A stretch of DNA of 64,000 nt from Denitratisoma sp. (GTDB taxonomy: Bacteria > Pseudomonadota > Gammaproteobacteria > Burkholderiales > Rhodocyclaceae), in contig JAVSMO010000001.1 in the NCBI GenBank assembly GCA_032027165.1, forward strand, positions 929,548-993,547, read 5' to 3'. A program made the translations under genes and the position numbers. The notes under the pieces are model-generated. The model had not been told where the DNA came from, did not search any database, and saw nothing but the letters and a program-made list of their open reading frames with translations. Of this stretch, positions 8,132-18,760 are shown one piece after another; positions within the stretch are counted from its first letter, which is position 1; every line of letters begins with the position of its first letter.

Positions 8132-10069
8132 ATTTCCGGGTTGCCTCGCCCGTTGGTCGGTCAGGGTGAAGTAGAAGGTCGAACCGGCCTCGAGGCAGCT
8201 GTCTGCCCAGATGCGGCCACCATGCAGGTGGATGATACGTTGAACAGTCGCCAGTCCGATGCCGGTGCCCTCGAACTCCTCCGGACTATGCAGTCGCTGG
8301 AATGCGGCGAAGAGCTTATCGGCGTATTTCATATCGAACCCCGCACCGTTGTCCCTGACATAGAACACGTGATCTCCGTTTTCCTCCCGGCAGCCGAACT
8401 CGATGATCGAATTGTTGCGTTTTGAGGTGAATTTCCAGGCATTGCCGAGCAGGTTTTGCAGGACGGCCTGCAGCAATACGGGGTCGCCCTGTGTTACGAG
8501 ATTTTCCTGCACACGCGTCTCGACCTTTCTTTCAGGCTCCGATTCGGCAAGTTCCAGAAGCATGGCGTGTGCCATGTCGCTGATGCGAACCGACTCAAGC
8601 CGGACTTCGCTGCGGGCGACGCGGGAAAGTTCAAGCAGGTCGTCGATGAGATCCCCCATGCGGACACTGGCTTTCCGTATCCGCTTCAGATGGTCCAGTG
8701 ACTCGCTCTTGTCGCAGCCCTGGCAGCCTTCTTCCATCAGATGGGCAAAGCCGTTGATGCCGCGCAGTGGCGCGCGTAGGTCGTGGGAGATGGAGTAGCT
8801 GAACGCCTCCAGTTCTTTGTTGGTGGCAGTAAGCTGTCGGGTGCGCTCCGCCACGCGTCGTTCCAGGTCGGCATTGAGCTGAACAATCTTGTCTTCGGCC
8901 TTCTTCCGCGCCGTGATGTCCTCCTTGACCGCAATGAAATGCGTTATCCGGCCATGCTCATCCCTGAGCGAGGAGATGCGCGTATCCTCCCAGAATAGTT
9001 CGCCGTTCTTCTTCCGGTTCAGCAGTTCGCCACGCCACTCCCGGCCGGCTCGAATGGTTGCCCAGAGATTGCGATAGATGGCCGATGGGGTTAGGCCCGA
9101 TTTCAGGATGCCAGGCGTTTTTCCGAGCGCCTCCTGTGGCGTATAGCCGGTGACCTCGGAGAACTTTGGATTGATGTATTCGATTATGCCCTGCGGGTCT
9201 GTGATGACGACAGTAGCGGGGCTGGATTCGATCGCCTGCGACATCTTGCGCAGGTTGTGGCCGGTTTCCCTCAATTGGGCGACATCCACGGCAATCTGCT
9301 CCATGTCCTTTTGGATGGTGTCCGCCATCTGGTCGAAAGCCAGCGCGACTTCTCCTATCTCATCCTGGGAACGGTAGCCGACGCGGGCATCGTGGCGCCC
9401 GCTTGCGAAAGCGCGGCTGGCCCTCACGAGGCGGCGGAGCGGTAGCACCACCTGGTAGCGAATAACCAGCAGGCTGAAAATGAGCATGGCTAGATCCAGC
9501 ATGGCCAGCCGATAGAGGTTGCGCATCGCCTCGTCTTCGATAAGCTCGGCGTTCGTGGCGAGGGTGGCAGCGATGACGTCCGCCAACTCGAGGATGGCCT
9601 TACCGTCGCGATATAGGTGGTCCAGTTCGGCCTTGATGTTCTGTTCAGAGATGGCTCCTGTCAGGATGCCATCTATTTTCTGCCGGTAATTGATCGAGTG
9701 CCTCCAGGCCGATTCAATGGCGTCCTGCAGATGCGGCGGCAAGGCCTTGACTTCCTGGCCAGAAAGCCTGCCCCCACCGTCGAGCACGGCAAGGGTTTCA
9801 TCGAGACGTTTCAATCTGTCTTCAATCGCCGTACGGTCGGCATCCTGCCCCTGCACGAGACGGTAAGTGTCGAGCTGGATGCTCTGGCTGATCCAGCGCA
9901 GGCTACCTGTCAGATTGATCAGTATGGCCGTTCCTTGGAGGCGCAGAAACGAGGACTGGATCACGAAGACGTTGCCGGCGCCGATTATGATCAGCACGGC
10001 AAAGAGGAGCATGAGTTTCTTCCGGATCGTCAGGCGCATAGCACGGTGCAACAGCGATGCGTTTTGCAT
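8120..10069 (-). CDS. Orphan sensor histidine kinase: NarX/PilJ-type input, HAMP, PAS, HisKA, HATPase
   Basis: About 649 residues from the ATG at 10069, which has AGGAG upstream; an in-frame ATG at 10111 is possible. Order of parts: membrane segment (KLMLLFAVLIIIGAG), a periplasmic helical domain whose start (NLTGSLRWISQSIQLDTYRL) resembles the P-box of NarX and the PilJ N-terminal domain, a second membrane segment (LAMLIFSLLVIRYQVVL), HAMP, a PAS domain (VVITDPQGIIEYINPKFSEVTG) with PAC, a coiled coil, HisKA with FSYSISHDLRAPLRGINGF, and a HATPase with GIGLATVQRIIHLHGG. No response regulator gene is nearby. A nitrate- or oxyanion-type signal is a guess from the input domain only. Confidence 0.9.
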   Translation of the reverse strand: MQNASLLHRAMRLTIRKKLMLLFAVLIIIGAGNVFVIQSSFLRLQGTAILINLTGSLRWISQSIQLDTYRLVQGQDADRTAIEDRLKRLDETLAVLDGGGRLSGQEVKALPPHLQDAIESAWRHSINYRQKIDGILTGAISEQNIKAELDHLYRDGKAILELADVIAATLATNAELIEDEAMRNLYRLAMLDLAMLIFSLLVIRYQVVLPLRRLVRASRAFASGRHDARVGYRSQDEIGEVALAFDQMADTIQKDMEQIAVDVAQLRETGHNLRKMSQAIESSPATVVITDPQGIIEYINPKFSEVTGYTPQEALGKTPGILKSGLTPSAIYRNLWATIRAGREWRGELLNRKKNGELFWEDTRISSLRDEHGRITHFIAVKEDITARKKAEDKIVQLNADLERRVAERTRQLTATNKELEAFSYSISHDLRAPLRGINGFAHLMEEGCQGCDKSESLDHLKRIRKASVRMGDLIDDLLELSRVARSEVRLESVRISDMAHAMLLELAESEPERKVETRVQENLVTQGDPVLLQAVLQNLLGNAWKFTSKRNNSIIEFGCREENGDHVFYVRDNGAGFDMKYADKLFAAFQRLHSPEEFEGTGIGLATVQRIIHLHGGRIWADSCLEAGSTFYFTLTDQRARQPGNSTS

Positions 10070-10380
10070 CGCCTGCCCCTTCTCCTGGCATGAATCCGTT
10101 GCAATATTCATGGGCCCTTTATACGTTATGCCGGGTGTTGCCGGATATCGAAAAAGCCTGCGGGGATAGGGCAGATTCCGGTGCCGTGCGTAGTGGCACG
10201 GCAGTACGACAATCTGGTCTGGGCGGATCTGGGCCCGGGATGGCGCTGGGGATTGCGGCAAGCCAGTCGCCAGTTATGGCTAACGGCAAACTGGCAAGCA
10301 ACTTTATATCACGTTTAAATTTAAATTATTACAAGAAGAGCTTTGAAAAGGAAGTGGTTTCGGCTACAATGCGCACCTTC
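10070..10380. other. Intergenic region between the divergent kinase gene and tRNA-Val (311 bases)
   Basis: No gene is seen here apart from the possible kinase N-terminal extension to 10111. It holds an inverted repeat GCCAGTT / AACTGGC (10269-10275 and 10289-10295, 13-base loop), a perfect 12-base palindrome TTTAAATTTAAA (10314-10325) in an AT-rich stretch that could act as an UP element, and the tRNA-Val promoter. Confidence 0.6.
10343..10370 (+). promoter_or_regulatory. Probable promoter of tRNA-Val
   Basis: TTGAAA at 10343-10348, a 16-base spacer and TACAAT at 10365-10370. Transcription would begin about 10377, a few bases before the tRNA at 10381. The preceding AT-rich tract (10305-10335) fits an UP element. 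Confidence 0.6.
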
Positions 10381-10457
10381 AGGCGCGTAGCTCAGCTGGT
10401 TAGAGCACCACCTTGACATGGTGGGGGTCGTAGGTTCGAGTCCTATCGCGCCTACCA
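10381..10457 (+). tRNA. tRNA-Val (anticodon GAC)
   Basis: A 77-base cloverleaf. The acceptor arm AGGCGCG pairs with CGCGCCT and is followed by A and an encoded CCA. The anticodon stem CCACC/GGTGG encloses TTGACAT, giving GAC. The T arm GTAGG-TTCGAGT-CCTAT is intact. Confidence 0.97.
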
Positions 10458-10486
10458 ATTCGAAAACAGAAGTCAGAGGACGGAGG

Positions 10487-10505
10487 CCGAAGCGGCTTCG
10501 GTTTT
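10487..10505 (+). terminator. Terminator or attenuator between tRNA-Val and thrS
   Basis: CCGAAG-CGG-CTTCGG hairpin followed by TTTT and a T-rich tail. It could end the tRNA transcript, or act as an attenuator in a thrS leader if transcripts read through. Confidence 0.6.
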
Positions 10506-10535
10506 CTGGCTTTTGTTGTTTATGGCGGGTCCAGG

Positions 10536-12452
10536 ATGCTGACGATCACATTGCCGGATGGTTCCAAGCGGGAATTTCCCCAAGCGGTCACAGTGGCCGA
10601 GGTGGCGGCTTCGATCGGCGCCGGCCTTGCCAAGGCGGCGCTCGCCGGCAAGGTCGACGGCCGGCTGGTCGACACCAACTTCCTCATCGAGCGAGACTGT
10701 ACCTTGGCCATCGTTACGGACAAGGACATCGATGGCATTGAAATCCTGCGCCATTCGACAGCGCACCTGCTGGCCTATGCCGTCAAGGAGCTGTTTCCCG
10801 ACGCCCAGGTCACCATCGGTCCCGTCATCGAGAACGGCTTCTACTACGATTTCTCCTACAAGCGCCCGTTTACGCCGGAAGACTTGGCGAGGATCGAAGC
10901 GCGTATGGCCGAGCTGGCAAAAAGAGATATTCCCGTTGTGCGCGAGGTGTGGCCGCGCGACAAGGCCGTCGGCTTCTTCAAGTCCATCGGCGAGCACTAC
11001 AAGGCAGAGATCATCGCCTCGATTCCTGCCGGCGAGGACGTCTCACTCTACCGCGAGGGCGATTTTGTTGATCTGTGCCGCGGCCCTCACGTTCCTTCTA
11101 CCGGCAAGCTGAAGGTCTTCAAGCTGATGAAAGTGGCCGGCGCCTATTGGCGCGGGGATTCACGCAACGAGATGCTGCAGCGTATTTATGGCACCGCTTG
11201 GTCGAAGAAAGACGAACTCGATGCCTATCTGCACATGCTTGAGGAAGCTGAAAAGCGCGACCATCGCAGGCTGGGCCGGCAGCTCGATCTCTTCCATCTG
11301 CAGGACGAGGCGCCCGGAATGGTGTTTTGGCATCCCAAGGGCTGGGTGATATGGCAGGAAGTCGAGCAATACATGCGTCGATTGCTGTCCGCGAATGGCT
11401 ACCTCGAAGTGCGTACGCCACAGGTGATGGATCGCGTGCTGTGGGAGAAGTCCGGTCACTGGGAAAACTATGCCGAGCACATGTTCACCACCAAGGCGGA
11501 GGAGCGCGACTTCGCGGTCAAGCCAATGAATTGCCCCGGCCACGTGCAGATATTCAACCAGGGCATCAAGAGTTATCGCGATCTCCCCTTGCGGCTGGCC
11601 GAGTTCGGTTCCTGTCACCGCAATGAACCGTCAGGTGCGCTGCACGGCATCATGCGTGTGCGTGGGTTCGTGCAGGACGACGCCCATATCTTCTGTACCG
11701 AGGAGCAAATCCTCGGCGAGTCGGCGGCCTTCATCGATCTGCTGCGCAAGGTCTATGCGGATTTCGGTTTCAACGACATTCTCGTCAAACTGTCCACCCG
11801 GCCGGAAAAACGCATTGGTTCTGATGAAACCTGGGACCGCGCCGAGGCCGCCTTGGCCCAGGCGCTCGATGCCAAGGGGCTGAAATACGAGTTGCAGCCG
11901 GGCGAGGGCGCCTTCTACGGGCCGAAGATCGAGTTCTCGCTGAAGGATTGCCTGAACCGCGTCTGGCAATGCGGCACCCTGCAGCTCGATTTCTCGCTGC
12001 CAGGTCGGCTAGGCGCGGAATACGTGGCGGAAGACAACAGCCGTCGGCAGCCGGTCATGCTGCATCGGGCCATTCTCGGGTCGATGGAACGCTTCATCGG
12101 CATCCTGATCGAGCACCATGCCGGCGCCTTCCCGCTCTGGCTATCTCCGCTCCAGTCGGTGGTGATGAACATTTCCGAACATCAGGCGGATTACGCCGAA
12201 ACTGTTGCGGAAAAGCTACGCCAGGCCGGTCTGAGGGCCGTTGCAGATTTGCGTAATGAGAAAATTAACTATAAAATACGCGAACATAGCTTGCAAAAGC
12301 TGCCTTATCAGATTGTCGTCGGTGACAAGGAAAAGGCGGCTGGGTTGGTCGCCGTGCGTGCCCGAGGCGGACAGGACCTCGGGCAAATGTCCCTCGAGAC
12401 GTTTGTCGAACGCCTGACGCGAGAACGCGATGCGCGGGCAGGGGCGATCTGA
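10536..12452 (+). CDS. thrS: Threonyl-tRNA synthetase
   Basis: Charges tRNA-Thr. The 638-residue class II enzyme has, in order: TGS domain ([14 protein letters not shown]), editing domain with its His-rich motif ([16 protein letters not shown]), SAD region, catalytic core with zinc-site segments ([43 protein letters not shown]) and an HGTP anticodon-binding domain ([23 protein letters not shown]). First gene of the thrS-infC-rpmI-rplT-pheST-ihfA block; infC follows after 26 bases. Confidence 0.97.
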   Translation: MLTITLPDGSKREFPQAVTVAEVAASIGAGLAKAALAGKVDGRLVDTNFLIERDCTLAIVTDKDIDGIEILRHSTAHLLAYAVKELFPDAQVTIGPVIENGFYYDFSYKRPFTPEDLARIEARMAELAKRDIPVVREVWPRDKAVGFFKSIGEHYKAEIIASIPAGEDVSLYREGDFVDLCRGPHVPSTGKLKVFKLMKVAGAYWRGDSRNEMLQRIYGTAWSKKDELDAYLHMLEEAEKRDHRRLGRQLDLFHLQDEAPGMVFWHPKGWVIWQEVEQYMRRLLSANGYLEVRTPQVMDRVLWEKSGHWENYAEHMFTTKAEERDFAVKPMNCPGHVQIFNQGIKSYRDLPLRLAEFGSCHRNEPSGALHGIMRVRGFVQDDAHIFCTEEQILGESAAFIDLLRKVYADFGFNDILVKLSTRPEKRIGSDETWDRAEAALAQALDAKGLKYELQPGEGAFYGPKIEFSLKDCLNRVWQCGTLQLDFSLPGRLGAEYVAEDNSRRQPVMLHRAILGSMERFIGILIEHHAGAFPLWLSPLQSVVMNISEHQADYAETVAEKLRQAGLRAVADLRNEKINYKIREHSLQKLPYQIVVGDKEKAAGLVAVRARGGQDLGQMSLETFVERLTRERDARAGAI

Positions 12453-12478
12453 TTTTTGATTTTTTGGAGACTTGAACC

Positions 12479-13015
12479 ATCGCACAGCCACAGCAGAAGG
12501 CGCAGCGCCTGAATGAAGAGATCAACGCCCCCGAGATACGCCTGATCGGGGTGGAAGGTGAGCAGGTCGGGATCGTTTCGGTCCAGACAGCGCTGAAGAT
12601 GGCCGAAGAGGCAGGGGTGGATCTGGTCGAGATAGCGCCTCTTGCCACCCCGCCGGTCTGCCGCATCATGGATTACGGCAAGTTCAAGTACGCCGAGGCG
12701 AAGAAGGCCCATGAAGCCAAGCTGAAGCAGAAGCAGATTCAGGTAAAGGAAGTAAAGTTCAGGCCCGGAACGGACGAGGGCGACTACCAGATCAAGCTGA
12801 GAAATCTGGTTCGTTTCCTGCAGGAAGGTGACAAGACGAAAGTTACCCTGCGATTCCGCGGCAGGGAGATGGCGCACCAAGAGTTTGGTGTGCGTTTGCT
12901 GGAGCGGGTGAAGGCCGACCTGGAACAGTATGGCACGGTCGAGCAGTTTCCCAAGATGGAAGGGCGGCAGCTCATTATGGTGCTGGCGCCAATCAAGAAG
13001 CAGCTAAAGCATTGA
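12479..13015 (+). CDS. infC: Translation initiation factor IF-3 (ATC start)
   Basis: Binds the 30S subunit, discriminates initiator tRNA and start codons. 178 residues when started at the ATC at 12479, which follows TTGGAGA at good spacing and gives the family N-terminus ([23 protein letters not shown]). Starting at the first in-frame GTG (12551) would remove the conserved N-terminal domain. IF-3 genes characteristically use rare start codons of the ATT/ATC type so that IF-3 represses its own translation. The C-terminal domain is intact ([16 protein letters not shown]). Confidence 0.95.
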   Translation: MAQPQQKAQRLNEEINAPEIRLIGVEGEQVGIVSVQTALKMAEEAGVDLVEIAPLATPPVCRIMDYGKFKYAEAKKAHEAKLKQKQIQVKEVKFRPGTDEGDYQIKLRNLVRFLQEGDKTKVTLRFRGREMAHQEFGVRLLERVKADLEQYGTVEQFPKMEGRQLIMVLAPIKKQLKH

Positions 13016-13149
13016 TACGGTTTCGCACCCCCTGTGGGTGCAAGGCGGAATGAGCCGGCCAACAGGTTCATGCACAAGTGGTTGCGGGTTGTCGAAGTGC
13101 TCCTGGATCGGGAGCCACCCGGCGCCATGTTAAAAGAAGGAGTTCTTCG
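13016..13149 (+). promoter_or_regulatory. infC-rpmI spacer with two RNA hairpins (possible L20 operator)
   Basis: 134 non-coding bases inside the operon. Hairpin 1 is GCACCC-CCTGT-GGGTGC (13025-13041). Hairpin 2 is GTG-CTCC ... GGAGCCAC (13098-13118, one bulged base). In E. coli ribosomal protein L20 represses rpmI-rplT by binding an mRNA structure here; that these hairpins do the same job is inference. The rpmI Shine-Dalgarno AAGAAGGAG is at the 3' end. Confidence 0.45.
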
Positions 13150-13347
13150 ATGCCGAAGATGAAAACCAAATCGGGTGCTGCCAAGCGCTTCAAGGTACGG
13201 CCGGGAGGCAGCGTCAAGCGTTCCCAGGCTTTCAAGCGCCACATCCTGACCAAGAAAACCACCAAGGCCAAGCGTCACCTGCGCGGGATCACGAATGTCC
13301 ATGATTCGGACACTGCATCCATCCGGGCCATGCTGCCCTACGCATAA
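13150..13347 (+). CDS. rpmI: 50S ribosomal protein L35
   Basis: 65-residue basic ribosomal protein ([20 protein letters not shown] ... SIRAMLPYA). The ATG at 13150 follows AAGAAGGAG. An upstream in-frame start at 13078 would add an unrelated leader and is rejected. It sits between infC and rplT as in most bacteria. Confidence 0.97.
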   Translation: MPKMKTKSGAAKRFKVRPGGSVKRSQAFKRHILTKKTTKAKRHLRGITNVHDSDTASIRAMLPYA

Positions 13348-13359
13348 GGAGACCAGACC

Positions 13360-13719
13360 ATGCCACGAGTTAAACGCGGTGTAACGGCGCATGCGCGCCA
13401 CAAAAAGGTCCTGGACCAGGCCAAGGGTTATCGCGGCCGGAGGGGTAGCGTTTATCGGATTGCCAAGCAGGCTGTGATGAAGGCGGGGCAATATGCCTAC
13501 CGCGATCGCCGCCAGCGCAAGCGCCAGTTCCGCTCCCTGTGGATTGTCCGCATCAATGCCGCAGCGCGCGAGTTGGGGATGACCTACAGCGTGTTGATGA
13601 ACGGTCTGAAGAAGGCTTCCATCGAGGTTGATCGCAAGGTATTGGCGGATCTGGCAGTGTTCGACAAGCCTGCCTTCGCACAGATCGCGAATCAGGCCAA
13701 GGCGGGCCTCGCTGCCTGA
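13360..13719 (+). CDS. rplT: 50S ribosomal protein L20
   Basis: 119-residue L20 ([20 protein letters not shown] ...), early 23S rRNA assembly protein and probable translational repressor of rpmI-rplT. Complete, 12 bases after rpmI, with AAGGAG upstream. Followed by a strong terminator-like hairpin before pheS. Confidence 0.97.
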   Translation: MPRVKRGVTAHARHKKVLDQAKGYRGRRGSVYRIAKQAVMKAGQYAYRDRRQRKRQFRSLWIVRINAAARELGMTYSVLMNGLKKASIEVDRKVLADLAVFDKPAFAQIANQAKAGLAA

Positions 13720-13734
13720 GCGCGTAACGCGCTG

Positions 13735-13764
13735 AAAAAGGAGGCCCCAAGCCTCCTTTTTTTT
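13735..13764 (+). terminator. Strong intrinsic terminator between rplT and pheS
   Basis: AAAAAGGAGGC-CCCAA-GCCTCCTTTTTTTT: a GC-rich 7-base-pair stem extended by A-T pairs and eight T residues. It lies 11 bases before the pheS start, so pheST expression must depend on read-through, attenuation or an undetected promoter. Confidence 0.85.
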
Positions 13765-13772
13765 ACGTGTGA

Positions 13773-14801
<1,029 letters not shown>

Positions 14802-14803
14802 TC

Positions 14804-17182
14804 ATGCAGTTCTCCGAACATTGGCTGCGAGAGTTCGTCAATCCGCCGCTTACTAGTGCCGAGCTGGCGCATAGCCTGACCATGGCGGGACTTGAGGTCG
14901 AGGCACTGCAAAGCATTGCGCCGGCCTTTGGCGGCGTTGTGGTGGCACAAGTAGTCGCCGTCGACAAGCATCCTGATGCCGACAAACTGAAGCTCTGCCG
15001 TGTTGATGCGGGACAGGGCGATACACTGCAGATTGTCTGCGGCGCACCGAATGTTGCCGCCGGAATGAAAGTGCCTTGTGCCCTGGTCGGCGCCGAACTG
15101 CCTGGGATGAAGATCAAGGCCGCCAAGGTGCGTGGCATCGAGTCCTTCGGCATGCTCTGCTCGGCGCGCGAACTTGGCCTGTCGGAAGATCATGGCGGCC
15201 TCATGGTGCTGCCGGCCGATGCACCTGTTGGCGAAGATATCCGTTCCTATCTCGCCCTCGAAGACAAGTTGTTTACTTTGAAACTCACGCCGAACCGGGC
15301 CGATTGCCTCAGCCTGAAGGGAGTGGCCCGCGAAGTTGGCGCGCTGACCGGAGCGACCGTGGCGCTGCCGTCAGTCCGGGAACTCAAGGCCACCAGCGAA
15401 AGGCGCCGCGAAGTGGTTCTGGATGCGCCTAGCGCTTGTCCGCGCTACTGTGGCCGCGTGGTGACCGGAATTGATCCGAAGGTGCCTACACCGGACTGGA
15501 TGAAACGCCGTCTCGAGCGTAGCGGCATCCGCTCCATCAACGCAGTGGTTGATGTCACCAATTACGTCATGCTGGAGCTTGGCCAGCCCCTGCATGCCTT
15601 CGACAACGCACGCCTCCACGGGGCGGTGCATGTGCGGTATCCGATGCCGGGCGAAAGACTGTTGCTGCTGAATGAGCAAACCGTCGAGCCTTCCGCCGAT
15701 ACGGCCCTGATCGCCGACGAAAAGCGTGCCTTGGCTTTGGCCGGCATCATGGGCGGCGAGGACAGCGGCATCGGAGAGACCACCACCGAACTTTTTCTGG
15801 AGAGTGCTTTCTTTTCCCCCGATGCAGTTGCCGGCAAGGCGCGTGCTCTGGGTTTTTCCTCGGATGCCTCCTATCGCTTCGAGCGCGGCGTCGACTTTGC
15901 CGCCACGCGCGAAGCGTTGGAACGGGCGACCCAGTTGATTCTGGACATTTGTGGGGGGCAAGCCGGCCCGGTGACGGAAGCTATTGACCGTGGCCATTTG
16001 CCGATGCGTGAAGCGGTACGGCTGCGTGTGACGCGGGCGGAAAAGATCCTCGGCATCCAGCTTGGTGCCGAAGTTGCGGCACGCCTGTTCAAGGGGCTTG
16101 GCTTCCCCTTTTCGAGGGAAGGAGACACCTTCACCGTGGTGCCGCCTTCGCACCGCTTCGACATAGCCATCGAGGAAGACCTGGTTGAAGAACTGGCCAG
16201 ACTGCACGGCTACGACAATATTCCGGCACGGCTGCCGCATGGTTCGCTGGCCATCCTGCCGCAGCATGAGCAGAGTCGCACGGTCTGGCGCTTGCGCCGG
16301 CTGCTGGCGGCGCGCGATTATCAGGAAGTGGTGAATTACAGCTTTGTGGATGTCTCTTGGGAGCAGGATTTCTGCAACAACCGGGATCCTGTGGTCCTTG
16401 CCAATCCGATAGCCAGCCAGATGGGCGTTATGCGCTCCAGCCTGATCGGCGGTCTGGTGGCGAATCTCGTCAATAATCTCAACAGGCGCATGGATCGGGT
16501 ACGGGTATTCGAAACCGGCCGCTGCTTTCTGCGAAATGGCGAGGGCGGCCAGATCCCCGGTTTCGTGCAACCAAAGCGGATTGCGGCCCTTGCGTCGGGA
16601 CCGGCGGCGCCGGAACAGTGGGGTGTGGCTACTCGCCGCACGGACTTCTTCGATGCCAAGGCTGATGTCGAAGCCTTGTTGGCTCCTATGCGGGCCAGTT
16701 TCGAGCGATTGGATCACCCGGCCCTTCATCCTGGCCGTTCCGCCGCAGTCATCGTGGCTGGCAAGACGATCGGCCTGATTGGCGAACTGCATCCACGCTG
16801 GGTTCAGAAATATGACTTGGATGCGGCACCAGTGGTATTCGAACTGGACCTGGATGCGGTGTTGCGGCAGCCATTGCCGGCATACCAGGAGGTTTCCCGC
16901 TTCCCTGCCGTGGTGCGTGACCTGGCACTGGTGGTAGCCCATGAACAGTCAGCTCAAGCATTGCTTGAGGGATTGATTGCCGTCGCTCCGACCTACGTCA
17001 GGGAGATCATCTTGTTCGACGTCTACCATGGAAAAGGAGTTGATCCGGATAAAAAAAGTCTTGCATTCCGGGTAGTTATGCAAGATACTCAGAAAACGCT
17101 TTCTGATGGCGAAGTGGAGGCCGCGATGGTCAAAATGATCGAAGCAGCCACCCAAAAATTCGCTGCCAAGCTGCGTTCATAG
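14804..17182 (+). CDS. pheT: Phenylalanyl-tRNA synthetase beta subunit
   Basis: 792-residue large subunit: tRNA-binding OB domain (VAQVVAVDKHPDADKLKLCRVD), B3/B4 editing domain, B5 domain, core-like domain and the C-terminal ferredoxin-fold anticodon-binding domain (SRFPAVVRDLALVVAHEQSA). Full length. ihfA begins 10 bases downstream. Confidence 0.97.
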   Translation: MQFSEHWLREFVNPPLTSAELAHSLTMAGLEVEALQSIAPAFGGVVVAQVVAVDKHPDADKLKLCRVDAGQGDTLQIVCGAPNVAAGMKVPCALVGAELPGMKIKAAKVRGIESFGMLCSARELGLSEDHGGLMVLPADAPVGEDIRSYLALEDKLFTLKLTPNRADCLSLKGVAREVGALTGATVALPSVRELKATSERRREVVLDAPSACPRYCGRVVTGIDPKVPTPDWMKRRLERSGIRSINAVVDVTNYVMLELGQPLHAFDNARLHGAVHVRYPMPGERLLLLNEQTVEPSADTALIADEKRALALAGIMGGEDSGIGETTTELFLESAFFSPDAVAGKARALGFSSDASYRFERGVDFAATREALERATQLILDICGGQAGPVTEAIDRGHLPMREAVRLRVTRAEKILGIQLGAEVAARLFKGLGFPFSREGDTFTVVPPSHRFDIAIEEDLVEELARLHGYDNIPARLPHGSLAILPQHEQSRTVWRLRRLLAARDYQEVVNYSFVDVSWEQDFCNNRDPVVLANPIASQMGVMRSSLIGGLVANLVNNLNRRMDRVRVFETGRCFLRNGEGGQIPGFVQPKRIAALASGPAAPEQWGVATRRTDFFDAKADVEALLAPMRASFERLDHPALHPGRSAAVIVAGKTIGLIGELHPRWVQKYDLDAAPVVFELDLDAVLRQPLPAYQEVSRFPAVVRDLALVVAHEQSAQALLEGLIAVAPTYVREIILFDVYHGKGVDPDKKSLAFRVVMQDTQKTLSDGEVEAAMVKMIEAATQKFAAKLRS

Positions 17183-17191
17183 GGAGCAGAA

Positions 17192-17497
17192 ATGACGTTA
17201 ACAAAGGCAGAACTTGCCGATCTCCTTTTTGAAAAGGTCGGCTTGAACAAGCGTGAAGCTAAAGATATGGTCGAGGGGTTTTTCGAGGAAATCCGCACGG
17301 CCTTGGAGCGAGGCGAGAGCGTCAAGCTGTCCGGCTTCGGCAATTTCCAGTTGCGTGACAAGCCGCAGCGTCCCGGTCGCAACCCCAAGACCGGCGAAGA
17401 AATTCCCATCACTGCCCGCCGCGTCGTCACCTTCCATGCCAGCCAGAAACTCAAGGCCTCTGTCGAGAAGCTGAGCAGCCATGGCAAGCAAGGATGA
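17192..17497 (+). CDS. ihfA: Integration host factor alpha subunit
   Basis: 101-residue HU-family DNA-bending protein, one half of the IHF heterodimer. The arm sequence [20 protein letters not shown] contains the intercalating Pro. It follows pheT as in E. coli and related bacteria. Its 3' end overlaps the next gene by 17 bases. Confidence 0.97.
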   Translation: MTLTKAELADLLFEKVGLNKREAKDMVEGFFEEIRTALERGESVKLSGFGNFQLRDKPQRPGRNPKTGEEIPITARRVVTFHASQKLKASVEKLSSHGKQG

Positions 17498-17846
17498 CCT
17501 GCCTCCCATTCCGGCCAAGCGTTACTTCACCATTGGGGAAGTAAGCGAGCTGTGCGGCGTCAAGCCGCACGTGTTGCGTTACTGGGAGCAGGAATTCACC
17601 CAGTTGAAACCAGTCAAGCGGCGCGGAAACCGCCGCTATTATCAGCACCACGAGGTGCTGCTGGTGCGGCGTATCCGCGAGCTGCTGTACCGTGAGGGGT
17701 TTACCATCAGCGGCGCACGCAACCGTCTCGAGGAAGGTCCCGGCAAGGAGGCGCCAAATCATGCAGGGGCTTTAACAGAGCGCTATACACCAGCCGATTC
17801 GCTGCGCGGCGAGATTGCCGGCATCATCGCCATGCTGCGCACCTGA
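17481..17846 (+). CDS. MerR-family transcriptional regulator downstream of ihfA
   Basis: 121 residues with an N-terminal MerR winged helix-turn-helix ([25 protein letters not shown] ... [11 protein letters not shown]) and a short helical C-terminus without metal-binding Cys. It begins inside ihfA (ATG 17481), so it is probably co-translated. A short MerR protein behind ihfA is common in proteobacteria; its target is unknown to me. Confidence 0.92.
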   Translation: MASKDDLPPIPAKRYFTIGEVSELCGVKPHVLRYWEQEFTQLKPVKRRGNRRYYQHHEVLLVRRIRELLYREGFTISGARNRLEEGPGKEAPNHAGALTERYTPADSLRGEIAGIIAMLRT

Positions 17847-17882
17847 ATCTCGTCTTTCTGCGCATCGCACCTTCCCGCTCTC

Positions 17883-17891
17883 TGATATAAT
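17883..17891 (+). promoter_or_regulatory. Extended -10 promoter of tRNA-Pro
   Basis: TGATATAAT is a perfect extended -10 element (TGn plus TATAAT). No good -35 is seen. The start point would be about 17898, five bases before the tRNA. The same 11 bases, TGATATAATTC, precede tRNA-Arg at 36638. Confidence 0.7.
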
Positions 17892-17901
17892 TCACCTCCA
17901 G

Positions 17902-17979
<78 letters not shown>

Positions 17980-18016
17980 TTCTTTCCCAGAGGCAGCCAT
18001 CGCCGCGCGGCATACC

Positions 18017-18760
18017 ATGCGCATCCTCCTTTCCAACGACGACGGCTACTTCGCGCCGGGCATCGAGATTCTTGCCCAAGCGCTGTCAGATCTTGCCGTA
18101 GTCACCGTCGTCGCCCCGGAACGCGACCGCAGCGGTGCCAGCAATTCCCTGACTCTCGACAGGCCCCTGAGGTTGCGGCAAGCCGCCAATGGTTTCTACT
18201 TCGTTAACGGCACGCCGACTGATTGCGTGCACTTGGCGGTAACCGGAATGCTGGACCATCTGCCCGATATGGTGATCTCCGGCATCAATCTGGGCGCCAA
18301 TATGGGCGACGACACGATATATTCCGGTACTGTGGCAGCTGCTACGGAAGGGTACCTGCTGGGCGTACCTTCGATTGCGGTGTCGCTGACCAGCCACAAG
18401 GCAGCCCATTTCGAAACGGCCGCGATGGTGGCTCGCAGCTTGGTCGAGCGATGCCAGCGCAGCCCGCTGGCTGAGCCGGTCCTGCTGAATATCAATGTTC
18501 CGGACATTGCCCCAGATAGGCTCAAGGGCACGCGGGTGACGCGACTCGGCAAGCGTCACAAGGCCGAGGGGGTCGTCAGGCAAATCAACCCGCGCGGCGA
18601 GACCGTTTACTGGGTTGGCGCAGCAGGGTCGGCACAGGATGCTGGAGAGGGGACGGATTTCCACGCCGTGGAGAACGGCTATGCCTCGGTTACCCCGCTG
18701 CAGATCGATTTGACCCATGGGGCGCAGATCGGCGCCGTCAGGAGTTGGATCGAGGCATGA
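18017..18760 (+). CDS. surE: 5'/3'-nucleotidase SurE
   Basis: Survival protein that hydrolyses nucleoside monophosphates; 247 residues. The metal-binding motif is [12 protein letters not shown] at the N-terminus, and the second ligand region is [25 protein letters not shown]. First gene of surE-pcm-nlpD-rpoS; its stop overlaps the pcm start (ATGA). Confidence 0.97.
   Translation: MRILLSNDDGYFAPGIEILAQALSDLAVVTVVAPERDRSGASNSLTLDRPLRLRQAANGFYFVNGTPTDCVHLAVTGMLDHLPDMVISGINLGANMGDDTIYSGTVAAATEGYLLGVPSIAVSLTSHKAAHFETAAMVARSLVERCQRSPLAEPVLLNINVPDIAPDRLKGTRVTRLGKRHKAEGVVRQINPRGETVYWVGAAGSAQDAGEGTDFHAVENGYASVTPLQIDLTHGAQIGAVRSWIEA

Noticed and set aside
15371..16942. A 523-codon open frame antisense to pheT
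   Set aside because: No recognisable domain, no Shine-Dalgarno, and fully inside an essential gene with correct motifs.
17604..17617. TTGAA-N4-GTCAA, an FNR-like dyad
   Set aside because: It lies within the MerR coding sequence (Q-L-K-P-V-K), not at a promoter, and one such match per window is expected by chance.
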